Under the pieces are notes generated by a model. It was not told where the DNA came from. It ran no database searches and worked only from the letters and a program-made list of their open reading frames with translations. Positions 55,130 through 64,000 of a stretch of 64,000 nucleotides of DNA are shown here, one piece after another. The position numbers were made by a program, and so were the translations under genes. Position 1 is the first letter of the stretch. Each line of letters begins with the position of its first letter. This stretch comes from Perognathus longimembris pacificus (Eukaryota; Chordata; Mammalia; Rodentia; Heteromyidae), in contig NC_063166.1 in the NCBI RefSeq assembly GCF_023159225.1, positions 41,402,149-41,466,148 on the forward strand, written 5' to 3'.

Positions 55130-55386
55130 ATGATTTAACTTTAGGAGAAGTGTGGAATGAAGGAGGGGTTTCCGTTTTACTTTTCTGCAAGCTCTTGTGT
55201 CCTTGAGGAATTTATGAATATCACACACTCCTGAAGAAATATATTTGGTATTTCTGTTTGTGTATAAACCGATTTGGTAACACAGTGGGAAAGAACTTGA
55301 AGAGGGGCACTAAAGAGAAGGTAGGATTACATACTTTGGATAGGTTTCTTCTATTTATTTATTTACTTGTTTATTTATTTATTTAA

Positions 55387-55520
55387 GTACTTGTACAAAG
55401 GGGTTTTGATTCAACATGTCAGTTTATGAGTACAACAAACCTTGATCAAAGTCATGCCATTGATCATTCTCTGCCATCTCTCCCAAACTCGCCCATCCCT
55501 TCAGGTTACCTGGTTCCATT
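55387..55520 (-). mobile_element. old L1 3' end, copy A
   Basis: 'aacatgtcagtttatgagta', 'tgatcaaagtcatgccattg' and 'tctcccaaactcgcccatcc': the complement of the L1 ends at 7.1 and 21.7 kb. Confidence 0.6.
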
Positions 55521-55596
55521 TTTACATAGGCAAATCAACATTATGACAGCATTCATCTGCCCTCCTCTTCTTGACCTTCCCATACAACACATGCTT

Positions 55597-55722
55597 TAAG
55601 TAATTGTATAAAGACATGATAATTAAACATGTCAGTTCATGAAAACAATGCATCTTTACATATATCATCCTTTCATTCCCCCCCATCTCTCCAAATCCTA
55701 CCCATCCCCTCAACTAATATTC
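55597..55722 (-). mobile_element. old L1 3' end, copy B
   Basis: 'aacatgtcagttcatgaaaa' and 'atctctccaaatcctaccca' repeat copy A in the same orientation about 210 bp away. Confidence 0.6.
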
Positions 55723-55945
55723 ATTTTCTTAAACTCTAAGTTTGTCAATAGGGTACACAATTAAAATCCTCCCCTGCACAAGCCATAATTTAGTTAATAT
55801 GTGTGTATATAAATGCATACGACCCTGTATATGTTTTCATATATGTTTATAATCTGGGCATAACTTCCACTTATAAACCAAACATGTCTAGATGGGCTTA
55901 TTTGGAAAGCCTAGGCAAAAAGGCCAAAGGACTTACTATTCCCAA

Positions 55946-56052
55946 AGTGTGGTGGTTCATGTTTGTAATTCCAAATGAGGCAGAATCCACAGGATTGATA
56001 GTTCTTATTCAGGCTGAGCTATATTGCACGACTCTTACTACAAGAAAAAAAA
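55946..56052 (+). mobile_element. B1-like SINE, partial
   Basis: 'gtggtggttcatgtttgtaa' then 'caggctgagctatattgc', with an A-rich tail (56042-56056). Confidence 0.65.
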
Positions 56053-56349
56053 AAAAGAATGAAGAGAAAAAAGAAAAGAAAGCCAGTATACCTGCCACAG
56101 TAATCTTTGCAAATCATGTCATTTTTGAGCTAGCATTTTGGAATTCCCAATGTGAAACATTTCTCCCTTTTCACTGTATATGAAGCCAATTAATAAAGCT
56201 TTCCATCCAGTTGCACATTTGGCATAAATCACCATAATCCACAGTGAAAAAGATATCCTTCTCTTGGTGCACATTTAAAAGAGTCTTCCAAATCTTAAAG
56301 TATGGGCAAATGCAGCAGTGATATCCACTAGATCTTATGTTTAAAACTA

Positions 56350-56500
56350 TATAACCTGTGGGTGGGGCTGGGAGGGAAAAATGGAGAAAGCGAGGTAAGG
56401 AGTGATATTGTTTACCAGGAAATGTATTCTTTATCTGACTTATATAAACATAACCCCTCTGGTCATCACCTTTAAAATAACAATAATTAAAGTTAAAAAG
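56350..56500 (+). mobile_element. L1 3' UTR, 5'-truncated
   Basis: Purine tract 'gggtggggctgggagggaaa', 'aaatgtattctttatctgac', 'aacccctctggtcatcacct', then an AATAA-rich end. Confidence 0.75.
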
Positions 56501-56504
56501 TCTT

Positions 56505-57268
56505 CCAAGTCTTTATGACAAATAAAATGAGTGTTTTGAAATTTTAGACAATGGAAAGCCTTTCCAATGTGGTATCAAAAACAATGAAGCTTTTCTTGGA
56601 TTCTTATTGAATCCATTCCAAACTTCTTCGATTACAAAAAGTAAATAAATGCATAATAATATTAATAGCATTATTGAAACGAGCCCTGTGGCTAAGTGCA
56701 TATCTGATTTCCTACTCTTTTCTAACAATAGGTATCAATATCCTTGTTGATAACAGAGCTTCTCACACAAAGAACCACTGCTGCATACATTTATCTCCAT
56801 CACGGGTTTGTTATGTCTTTCAATTCCTCTATTAGTCCTTTTTGTCAGTTTAATTATGGAAATCTCTACTCATTTTGGCCCAAGATCTAGGATTGATCTT
56901 TGAATCCACAGACAAGCCTTCTTTCCTCATTGTACTTTTCCATGCTGGAAAAAGAATGAGATGGTTCTGTGCCAACTGGGAGATGACTGATGATATGATA
57001 AAATTGGAACCCTGCCAAATCTTGCTATTTCTTGCTGCTTTGGTGACAGTCATTTGTTCCCCAAACTGGGAAGACTTAGAGTAAAATGGTTCCTCTTTTG
57101 TCTAAAGCAATGTTTTTTACTCCCTGTTGGAAAGTTATAATCATCTTGCAACAAGTCAATTAACAACAAACAATAAGAATGACAAGCCCTGCATGGACAG
57201 CACACACATCAGAATATGAGAGGCTGCCTCCATGAATAAAAACCACTGAGGTTTTAACTAGTCACATT
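56505..57268. other. unassigned sequence
   Basis: Nothing recognised. Confidence 0.35.
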
Positions 57269-57272
57269 GTAG

Positions 57273-57488
57273 GCTTGTGGCTAGTGGTTCATGCCTATAC
57301 TACCCAGGAACCTGAAACCTGAGGATACTATTTCAAAGTCATCCCAGGCAGGAAAGTTCATGAGATTTTCAGCTCCAATTAACCACCACAAAGCCATAAG
57401 TGTAGCTATGGCTTATATGGTAGAGCACTAGCTTTGAACAAATGAGTTAAGAGACAGTCACCAGGTCCTCAGTTGAAGCCCACTACTG
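57273..57488 (+). mobile_element. B1-ID composite SINE
   Basis: 'agtggttcatgcctatacta', 'ttcagctccaattaaccacc' and 'gttgaagcccactactggta'. A short CA tail follows (57491-57512). Confidence 0.85.
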
Positions 57489-57548
57489 GTACACACACAC
57501 CCACACACACATTTCAAATAAGCTACAATGCAACGGTTCACTATATTT

Positions 57549-57835
57549 TCATGTCACTCTGTATGTTTTGCATCACCCTATATCATCTATAGCATCCAAT
57601 ATCTTACCTATCACCCTGTATCATTCACATCACCCTGTGCCCGTCACATCACCCCATGCCCTTCACATTACCCTGTGTCCTTCACATCACCCTGTGCCCT
57701 TCACAGGACCTTGTATCCCCTGTTTCCTTCACTGAACCCAGTAGTCTCCACATCACCCTGATTCCTTCATATCATCCTCTGTTCTCCATGTCACCCTGTA
57801 TCCTACCCAGTGTCCTGTATTCTTCACATATCAGT
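57549..57835. repeat. degenerate 19-bp minisatellite
   Basis: At least nine units around 'catcaccctgtgcccttca'. The central four units (about 57624-57705) hold an exact 19-bp period and over 80% identity. The outer units decay and include one roughly 9-bp insertion. Frames across it are artefacts. Confidence 0.88.
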
Positions 57836-57839
57836 ATTT

Positions 57840-58190
57840 CAAATGTGCTTAATTAATCACCAACAATTGAGAACATTGAAAATCTAACTGATTTTGACAT
57901 TCATTAAAGTCTGTCCTTGGATTCAGCTTCATAGTGTTCTACATGCTAATTCTCTAAGTAAGTCAGTAAAACTTTCTAGTCAGACGTATGATTCATAAGG
58001 TACATGATATGTGATTCTGTGTTGTCTACCTTTTATTCAGCAGTTGCTACTAAACTCACCAAGGAGTTCCATGTAAGTATTTTCCTCTATGAATTCTTAA
58101 ATGTTATTCAAAATTAGTTAATTACTCGGGAGAAAAAAAGTGTATCTCCACTGGCTTTAGTATAAATAATAGTTCAAACTTACAAAGGAA
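57840..58190. other. unassigned sequence
   Basis: Nothing recognised. Confidence 0.35.
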
Positions 58191-58194
58191 TTAA

Positions 58195-60045
58195 GGAACA
58201 GTGGAAAGAAAGGAGACAAAGCACAATCCTCAGCAGGAAGAACAGTGCTAAAGGAATATTAATACCAAACTTCAAACTCTATTACTCTCATTACTCTATT
58301 ACTACAAACTCTAGTTATAAAAACAGCTTTGCATTGGCACAATAGTAGGCCTGAAAACTAATGGAATAGGATAAAGACCCAGAAATGAACCCATAGACCT
58401 ATATCCACCTAATATTTGATAAAGGAGCCAAAAAGGCAGGATGGAAATAAAGACAGCCTCTTTGACAAATGGTGCTGGCAGAATTGGCTGTACAATACAG
58501 AAGATTGAAGCTAGGTCCTTATATATTATTCTACACCAGAATCAATCCTAAATGGACCAAAGACATCAATGTAGGGCCAGTTACCATGAAAATATTGTAA
58601 GAAGGGATAGGAGAAAAACTAGAGCTCCTTGCCACAGGTCCAAACTCACAAAGTAATGACCCAGGATCACAACAAATCAAATAAAGACTGTATAAATGAG
58701 ACGGCATCAAACTGAAGAGTTTCTGCATGGCATAGGACATTACTAGCAAGATAAATAGCAAGCTCACAGAATGGGAGAAGATTTTAACTATCTATACATG
58801 AGACAAGAACCTCATATCTAAAACATACTTACAGCTTAAAAAAAACTACTCACCCCACCAAAAAAAAAAAAAAAAAAAACACCCAAATCCTCAAAGAAAC
58901 AACAACCAAATTAATACACAGGCTAAAGATATAAAGAGAGACTTCTCCAAAGAAGAAATAAGAATGGCTAATAGACATATGAAGAAATGTTCAACATCTC
59001 AGGCCATAAAAAATTGAAATCAAAACAACATTGAGATTTGACCTCATCCCAGTTACAATGGCCATTATCATGAAAACTAATAATAACAGATGCAGGTGGG
59101 GATATGGCTCAAAAGTAAATCCATTACACTGTTAGTGAGAATGTAAACTTCTTCAACCATTCTGAAAAGCAGTTTAGATGTTCCTCAAAAGACTCAGAGC
59201 TTCCCTATAGTGCAACAATTCCATTCCTGGGCATTTACCCAATTGAGCACAAAGCAGGCTACATTATAGCTACCAACACAACCATGCTCACTGCAGTGTT
59301 GTTTATCATAGCCAAGATATGGAATCAACCCAGATGGCCCTTAGTGGATGAATGGATCAAGAAAATATCATATATATACACAATTCTATGCTTCAGAAAG
59401 AATGATATTGCCCCGTTCATAAGGAAATGAAAAGATTTGGAAAAAAATTATATTAAGCAAAGTAAGCCAGACCCAAAGAAACATAGGGTGTATGATTTCC
59501 CTCATTTGTAGTAATTAGAATATGCCTATAATTCTACAAGTAAACACAATGGATAGTCAAAAACAAAAACTTACATTTGGAAATCATAAACTAAACAAAA
59601 CTCTTAACATTCACATATTGAGACCAAAGGAGGATATTCTTAGGTGAAGATCATAAAGGCTATTCACATTTGATTATACACAATGATGCTTATTGAAATG
59701 GACCCCAAGAAATGAAACAAGAGGTTTTCTAATTTTATTTTGTGTGATTTTTGTTTTTTTCCTCTTAGGTCACTGTTTTTGAGTTCTGTCTTTTTGTCTT
59801 GTATGTAAATTTATTTGGGGGAGAGTAAGGGGAAACACCAAAATAGTGGGATAAAGGGTGAACTAATTCAATAGTGATACTCACTAGACTATATTGAAAA
59901 CGAACTATACAACTTGTGGGTGAAGGAATTCAGGAGGGAAAACATTGGGAGAAAGCAGGGAAGAGGTGACACTGTTCATTCCCCTAGCCATGTAACTGTA
60001 ATACCTCTAGGCATCACCTTTAAAATAGCAATTAAAAAAACAAAC
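58195..60045 (+). pseudogene. L1, 5'-truncated, old (ORF2 C-terminal third and 3' UTR)
   Basis: Starts at the region facing ORF2 'LSRKNSAGG' ('ctcagcaggaagaacagtgc') and passes the FDKGAK block (58420), 'aagaaatgttcaacatctca' (58980), the zinc-knuckle region (degraded), 'ggaatcaacccagatggccc' (59320), a 3' UTR with 'aacaccaaaatagtgggata' (59835), and an end in 'aatagcaattaaaaaaacaa'. Many stops and indels. A short ATTACT duplication near 58280-58305 interrupts the homology. This subfamily is more diverged than the element at 8.3 kb. Confidence 0.9.
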
Positions 60046-60065
60046 ATTTATTTGACAACTACAGC

Positions 60066-60144
60066 AAAAGGAAGGAAGGAATGGAGGGAGGGAGGGAAGG
60101 GGAGGGAAGGGGAGAGATAGAGAAAGAAAGAGAGAAGGAAGGAA

Positions 60145-60222
<78 letters not shown>

Positions 60223-60225
60223 CAA
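60066..60225. repeat. (GGAA)n/(GGGA)n/(GAAA)n purine array
   Basis: All-purine tract composed of GGAA, GGGA and then about 17 GAAA units, starting some 20 bp after the L1 A-tail. It is probably an expansion from that tail. Confidence 0.95.
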
Positions 60226-60235
60226 AAAGAGACAT

Positions 60236-61405
60236 GGATAGGTGAATTGTCACACCTTCACAGCAGTACAAATCCGCTAGAATGCTGTACCATGGAAGGA
60301 AGGATATGGTTTGGTGCTTTTCGTAATGTATTATAAAACATGTAAGCCTAGAATCATATGGGAGATGAGGTACTATTCTAAGTACTTACAGAACAGAAAA
60401 CTATATGGGAAACCAGAGAATGATGACAAGCTGGAGAGCAGGTAGGAGGGTACTATAAAATTCAAGTATGCTAGAGCTGTTAAGGATATGGTCTATGGTT
60501 CTGGGTGATAATTTCACAGTGTGCATTTCATCATTATTCTTTAAATCATTCAAATATAATATATGTTCACTTTTAATGATAGTTTTCAAAATACAGAAAA
60601 TACAAAGAAAGTAAGATAGCAGGCTCCTGGCAGGTTTCACATCCTAAGCTTCTGAGCCTTTTTGTAAACCAGGATGCAGGATAAAATCCATTCTCTTTCG
60701 TGTCAGAATGGCATTGAGAATTAGCCAGTTTCTGCTTACATGAGAAGAGCTCCATATCCTGTTACTGAAGCTATAAATAGATCAGCAAAGTTATGTTAAG
60801 AGGAAAACAATGTGAAGGCTTGAGATATTTATTTAAAACTATGCTCCCTTGACTTTTTCCTTTCCAGAATAACACTGTCCCAAGCATTCCTAGAGGAGAA
60901 GGTCTCCACCAAAGTCATTCCCACACAGCCTGCATGCCTGGCAGTCACGCTTGCCCTTGCTTTCTCCTGGCTAGTCTTCAACATATTGTTTAGTTACTAT
61001 TACTATTTTTGTTGCCTTTCCTTTCATTAGATGTCACCAAAGTGAAACAGTAGCTTTTAAAATTTACTTTCAGTGAAGGCCTTCTAAAGTATCATCCACA
61101 ATGAAAGCATATTCAGAAGTCACTAACCAAACCACATTTTCCCCTGAAGGATCTTACCTCATGAGACTAAGGGATAAAAATTAGTAAGAAACTATCAGAT
61201 GGTGGGCCTTGTTGAAAAGCCCACTTTCCTTCCCTTTTCAGTAGGCACCCCAGCTCTTCTTACACCCTGTTTTGCCAGTTTTATAAGGATCAGCTGATTA
61301 TTAGTTTTCATATAACTGAAAGCACATAGTATTTATTCTTAGTAGGAAGGAGCCTTGCTTCTCTCACTAAGCATGATGATGTTGGGTTTAGCCATATCAA
61401 TTTAC
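60236..61405. other. unassigned sequence
   Basis: Nothing recognised. Short minus frames at 60401-60755 have no domain. Confidence 0.35.

Positions 61406-61408
<3 letters not shown>

Positions 61409-61469
<61 letters not shown>
61409..61469. repeat. (TG)n microsatellite
   Basis: About 30 units, the longest dinucleotide array here. The right flank is a minus-strand SINE relic. Confidence 0.98.
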
Positions 61470-61471
<2 letters not shown>

Positions 61472-61475
61472 ATGT

Positions 61476-61530
61476 GTGCTGGGGCTCAAACTCAGGGCCT
61501 CCTGCTGGTTAGCTGGATCCTTTGCTCTCC
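61476..61530 (-). mobile_element. SINE right-module fragment
   Basis: Antisense 'ggggctcaaactcagggcct', the 3' part of the ID-like module. The (TG)n array occupies its tail position. Confidence 0.6.
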
Positions 61531-61607
61531 CTAAGTAGTATTTTACTATGTGACTGTACTATAATGTGTTTATCTGTTTGAAAAAGAAAATAATCTCTTT
61601 TTTTTCT

Positions 61608-61838
61608 TTTTGTGCTCGTCTTAGAGCTTGAACTGAAGGTGTGGTACTGTCTCTGAGCTTTTATGTTTAAGGCTAGCGCCCTACCATTGTAACCACAACT
61701 CCATTTCTGTATTTTTGGGTTGTCACTTGGCTAGAAGAATCTCATGGACTTTCCTGCCCAGGCTGGCTTCAAATTGTGATCATCAGATCTCATCTTCATG
61801 AGTAGCTAGGATAATGGGCATGCGTCACCAGTACCTGG
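61608..61838 (-). mobile_element. B1-ID composite SINE
   Basis: 'ggctagcgccctaccattgt', 'ttcctgcccaggctggcttc' and 'gagtagctaggataatgggc' in antisense. Confidence 0.88.
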
Positions 61839-62371
61839 CTTAAAAGGAAATAATCTTAATCAGTTTTACAGTGGTTGGATGACACTTTAGCAGTAACTAC
61901 CTGACTGTATTTTTCCTTTGCTCTAACCTGCCCTTACAGTGTTTCCAAATTCTTTACTGCTATCCTTCTTTCTCTACTTCTGTATAATCTCAGTTTCTTC
62001 CACAAGTTTATGTACATTTCTGTTGAATGTCTGTCTGAACAAAATCTTCTAGACATCTCTCGTGGTCCACAGGGCAGCTACCTAGCACAGCTATGGCCTT
62101 AGATCTAAAAAAGTCCTGCACTGAATGGAATTCCATTTGAATTGGGGCAGTAGCATATGCTGCTTAGAAAGTCTAAGCAAGGCTCTAAAAAAGCTTTGAT
62201 TAACAGCTTTCTTCTCATTTTGTTTTCTTTTACTCTTCCTTTACTGTAGTTTTCTAGAAAATATAAAATTATTTTGTTTGCCATTAATATGCCATGGCTG
62301 ACATAAATAAATATATATATATATATATGGGTATATATATCTTGCAATTTACAGGAAGCCAGCACATTTCA

Positions 62372-62522
62372 TGTACCAGGCAAGTTCTGTACCATTGAAC
62401 TGTATCTTCAGCCCTTTGTTTTGTGAGGCAGAAGCTCACTATGTAGTCCAAGCTGGTCTCAAATTTAAGAACATCCTTTCTCTGTTTCCGTAGTATAGGT
62501 ACTACAGGCATGCATTACTATG
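62372..62522 (-). mobile_element. B1/ID SINE relic
   Basis: 'gtaccaggcaagttctgtac' (ID-like), then 'actatgtagtccaagctggt' and 'actacaggcatgcattacta' (B1-like) in antisense. Confidence 0.7.
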
Positions 62523-62540
62523 TTTAGCTTTGGAATTATT

Positions 62541-62721
62541 TTCCTTCCCTTCCCTTCCCTTCCCTTCCCTTCCGTTCCCTTCCCTTCCCTTCCCTTCCCT
62601 TCCCTTCCCTTCCCTTCCCTTCCCTTCCCTTCCCTTCCCTTCCCTTCCCTTCCCTTCCCTTTCCTTCCCTTCCCTTCCTGTCATCTCCCCACCCCTCCCC
62701 TCTCTTTTCTTTTCTTTTCTT
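62541..62721. repeat. (TTCCC)n polypyrimidine array
   Basis: About 27 TTCCC units (62541-62677) with one TTCCG, then a mixed C/T run and TTTTC repeats to 62721. It sits where the tail of the following minus-strand SINE should be. Frames across it are artefacts. Confidence 0.96.
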
Positions 62722-62937
62722 TGTGCACCAATACAGATCTCAAACACAGATTCTTCTACTCTCATTCAACTTTTTTTGCTCACAACTAGTGCTCTACTAC
62801 TTGAGATATCTTGCTAGCCTTTTGAAGATACAAGTCTCACAGGCTCTTCTACTGGAGCTGGATTTGAACTGAAATCCTTTAAGTTTCAACCTCCTAAGTA
62901 GCTAGGATTACAGGTGTGTGTCCCAGTACCTGCCCCA
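62722..62937 (-). mobile_element. B1-ID composite SINE
   Basis: 'gctctactacttgagatatc' (ID-like arm) and 'cctcctaagtagctaggatt' with 'acaggtgtgtgtcccagtac' (B1-like arm) in antisense. Confidence 0.85.
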
Positions 62938-62939
62938 GA

Positions 62940-64000
62940 TGCCAGATTTAGAGCATTTCAAAATTCAGTTTTTCAGTAGGGATTTTTCAACCTGTGGGCA
63001 TTTGTGTGGCCCCTTCAGCTTCAATGTGCAATAGCAACAACCTGAAGATCTCATTCCAGTTACTGCTTAGCATCCTCTGAAGTGTTACAGAATACCCAGA
63101 GAACAATGTGGATGGCCATACATTCTATGGTTAGCTTCAAATTCCCCCATTCAACATAAACACCAGGTGAAAAAAAAAAGAAAACATTGTTGGGGAATTT
63201 ATTATGCTATATTTACTTCATTTTCCTGGAAATTATGACCCCTTGTTATTCCAAACTCTGAAAAATTATACAATTGTGAGGAAATAAGATAGAATTAAGT
63301 TGTAAAGCTAGAGTAAAGTTAAAGTTTTTCATTTCTCTGTCCCAGATTTTCAGGCATTTGCTTTAAGAAGGAACAAGAGGCTATGTGGGAGATAGTATTG
63401 AAAAGCATGCTTCTGACATTGGGACTCATGCATCCTTCATCACCCTAGCTGCACCTCAGCTAAGACCTACTAGTAGAGGGACATGACTGTAGATAGAGAT
63501 AAGCCTGTGCATGAAGTGACTATCTCTGTAGTTCTCTATGTATAACATAGTGCATAATGTTACTTGTTGCTTGACTTGCATGGATGCTAATTTGTGCATT
63601 GTCCATTATTTGAGAATGACTAAACCATGGGCCATGTGTTCCTGTTTTTATTTCCAAGCACCTACTACCTGGTCCTTTGGTAATAGGTATTCTAACAAGA
63701 CCTGTCTTCTGCTGCTGCTGTGATGTGAGCATCATGGTTCCTAAAACCCACTTTCCCACTTGCCTTGCTGCTAGGATCAGCCAATGAAAGATCATTCTAT
63801 CTATAAGTGATGATGTTCTTTACATACTGCCTCACCTGTGCACAGTGTTGTAATATTTGGGTAGGCACATTATGCCCAGATCTGAATATGAGTCCAGGAG
63901 GGTCACAAATGGCTGTACAGCCACCACCCCTAGCCTGTGAGCCAGCATCAGTATCTCTCTATATCTTAGTTTGTTGTAACATGAAAAACAATACAAAACA
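62940..64000. other. unassigned sequence
   Basis: The segment 62975-63130 faintly resembles old non-autonomous hAT repeats, but not well enough to name. Overlapping frames at 63520-63795 have no domain. Confidence 0.35.

Noticed and set aside
62975..63130. Resemblance to an old hAT non-autonomous element
   Set aside because: Only the opening words look similar. The order of later blocks does not fit any family I can name.
1..64000. Operons, prophages, insertion sequences or defence systems
   Set aside because: All large frames are L1, AT-rich non-coding DNA dominates, and the repeats are mammalian. Prokaryotic feature types do not apply, and I see no new multi-gene system.

Overview
The window is nuclear DNA from a placental mammal, almost certainly a rodent. 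It holds ancient mammal-wide repeats (MIR, old L1M, MLT1-type LTR), rodent-type L1s, and two abundant SINE classes: a young tRNA/ID-derived dimer and an older B1(7SL)-plus-ID composite. That SINE pair best fits the Geomyoidea (kangaroo rats, pocket mice, gophers); a squirrel- or beaver-related rodent is the alternative. The attribution rests on recalled family features and was not checked by search.

I find no host protein-coding exon, no CpG-island promoter outside transposons and no functional RNA gene. The window reads as intergenic or deep intronic sequence. Nearly all long open frames are L1 proteins, their antisense shadows, or frames through simple repeats.

Layout: 0.45-3.8 kb holds an old L1 3' end, a (GAAA)n array and a nested pair of L1 insertions, the younger with an inverted 5' end. 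4.1-8.3 kb holds SINEs and an old antisense L1 fragment at 4.48 kb. 8,297-15,782 is a full-length minus-strand L1 bounded by 15-bp target-site duplications (TSDs), with an intact ORF1 and an ORF2 broken by a single in-frame TGA. 16-17.3 kb has a young SINE and a 5'-truncated L1. 18.6-25 kb has MIRs and old L1 3' ends in otherwise unassigned sequence. 26.7-28.4 kb has a decayed U6-like pseudogene, a possible LTR containing a 19-bp minisatellite, and an L1M 3' end. 28.8-34.9 kb has SINEs and dinucleotide arrays. 34.9-36.4 kb is an old L1. 41.0-41.8 kb has two young SINEs facing opposite ways. 43.5-44.95 kb is a second 5'-inverted L1. 46.1 kb has a short L1 with a perfect TSD. 48.1-48.5 kb is an AT-palindromic tract. 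49.95-50.7 kb has an MLT1-type LTR and a young SINE. 54.5-55.1 kb has a solo-LTR candidate on the minus strand. 57.5 kb has a second 19-bp minisatellite. 58.2-60.05 kb is another old L1 with an expanded tail. 61.4-62.9 kb has SINEs and a (TTCCC)n array.

The only unit that works together is the L1 at 8.3-15.8 kb: internal promoter, RNA-binding ORF1 protein, then the ORF2 endonuclease/reverse transcriptase. L1 machinery probably mobilised the SINEs as well, since their insertions carry A-rich tails and 10-16 bp TSDs. I found no undescribed biological system. The best leads are the near-intact L1, the nested L1s, the SINE module exchange, the CA arrays born from SINE tails, and the two related 19-bp minisatellites.
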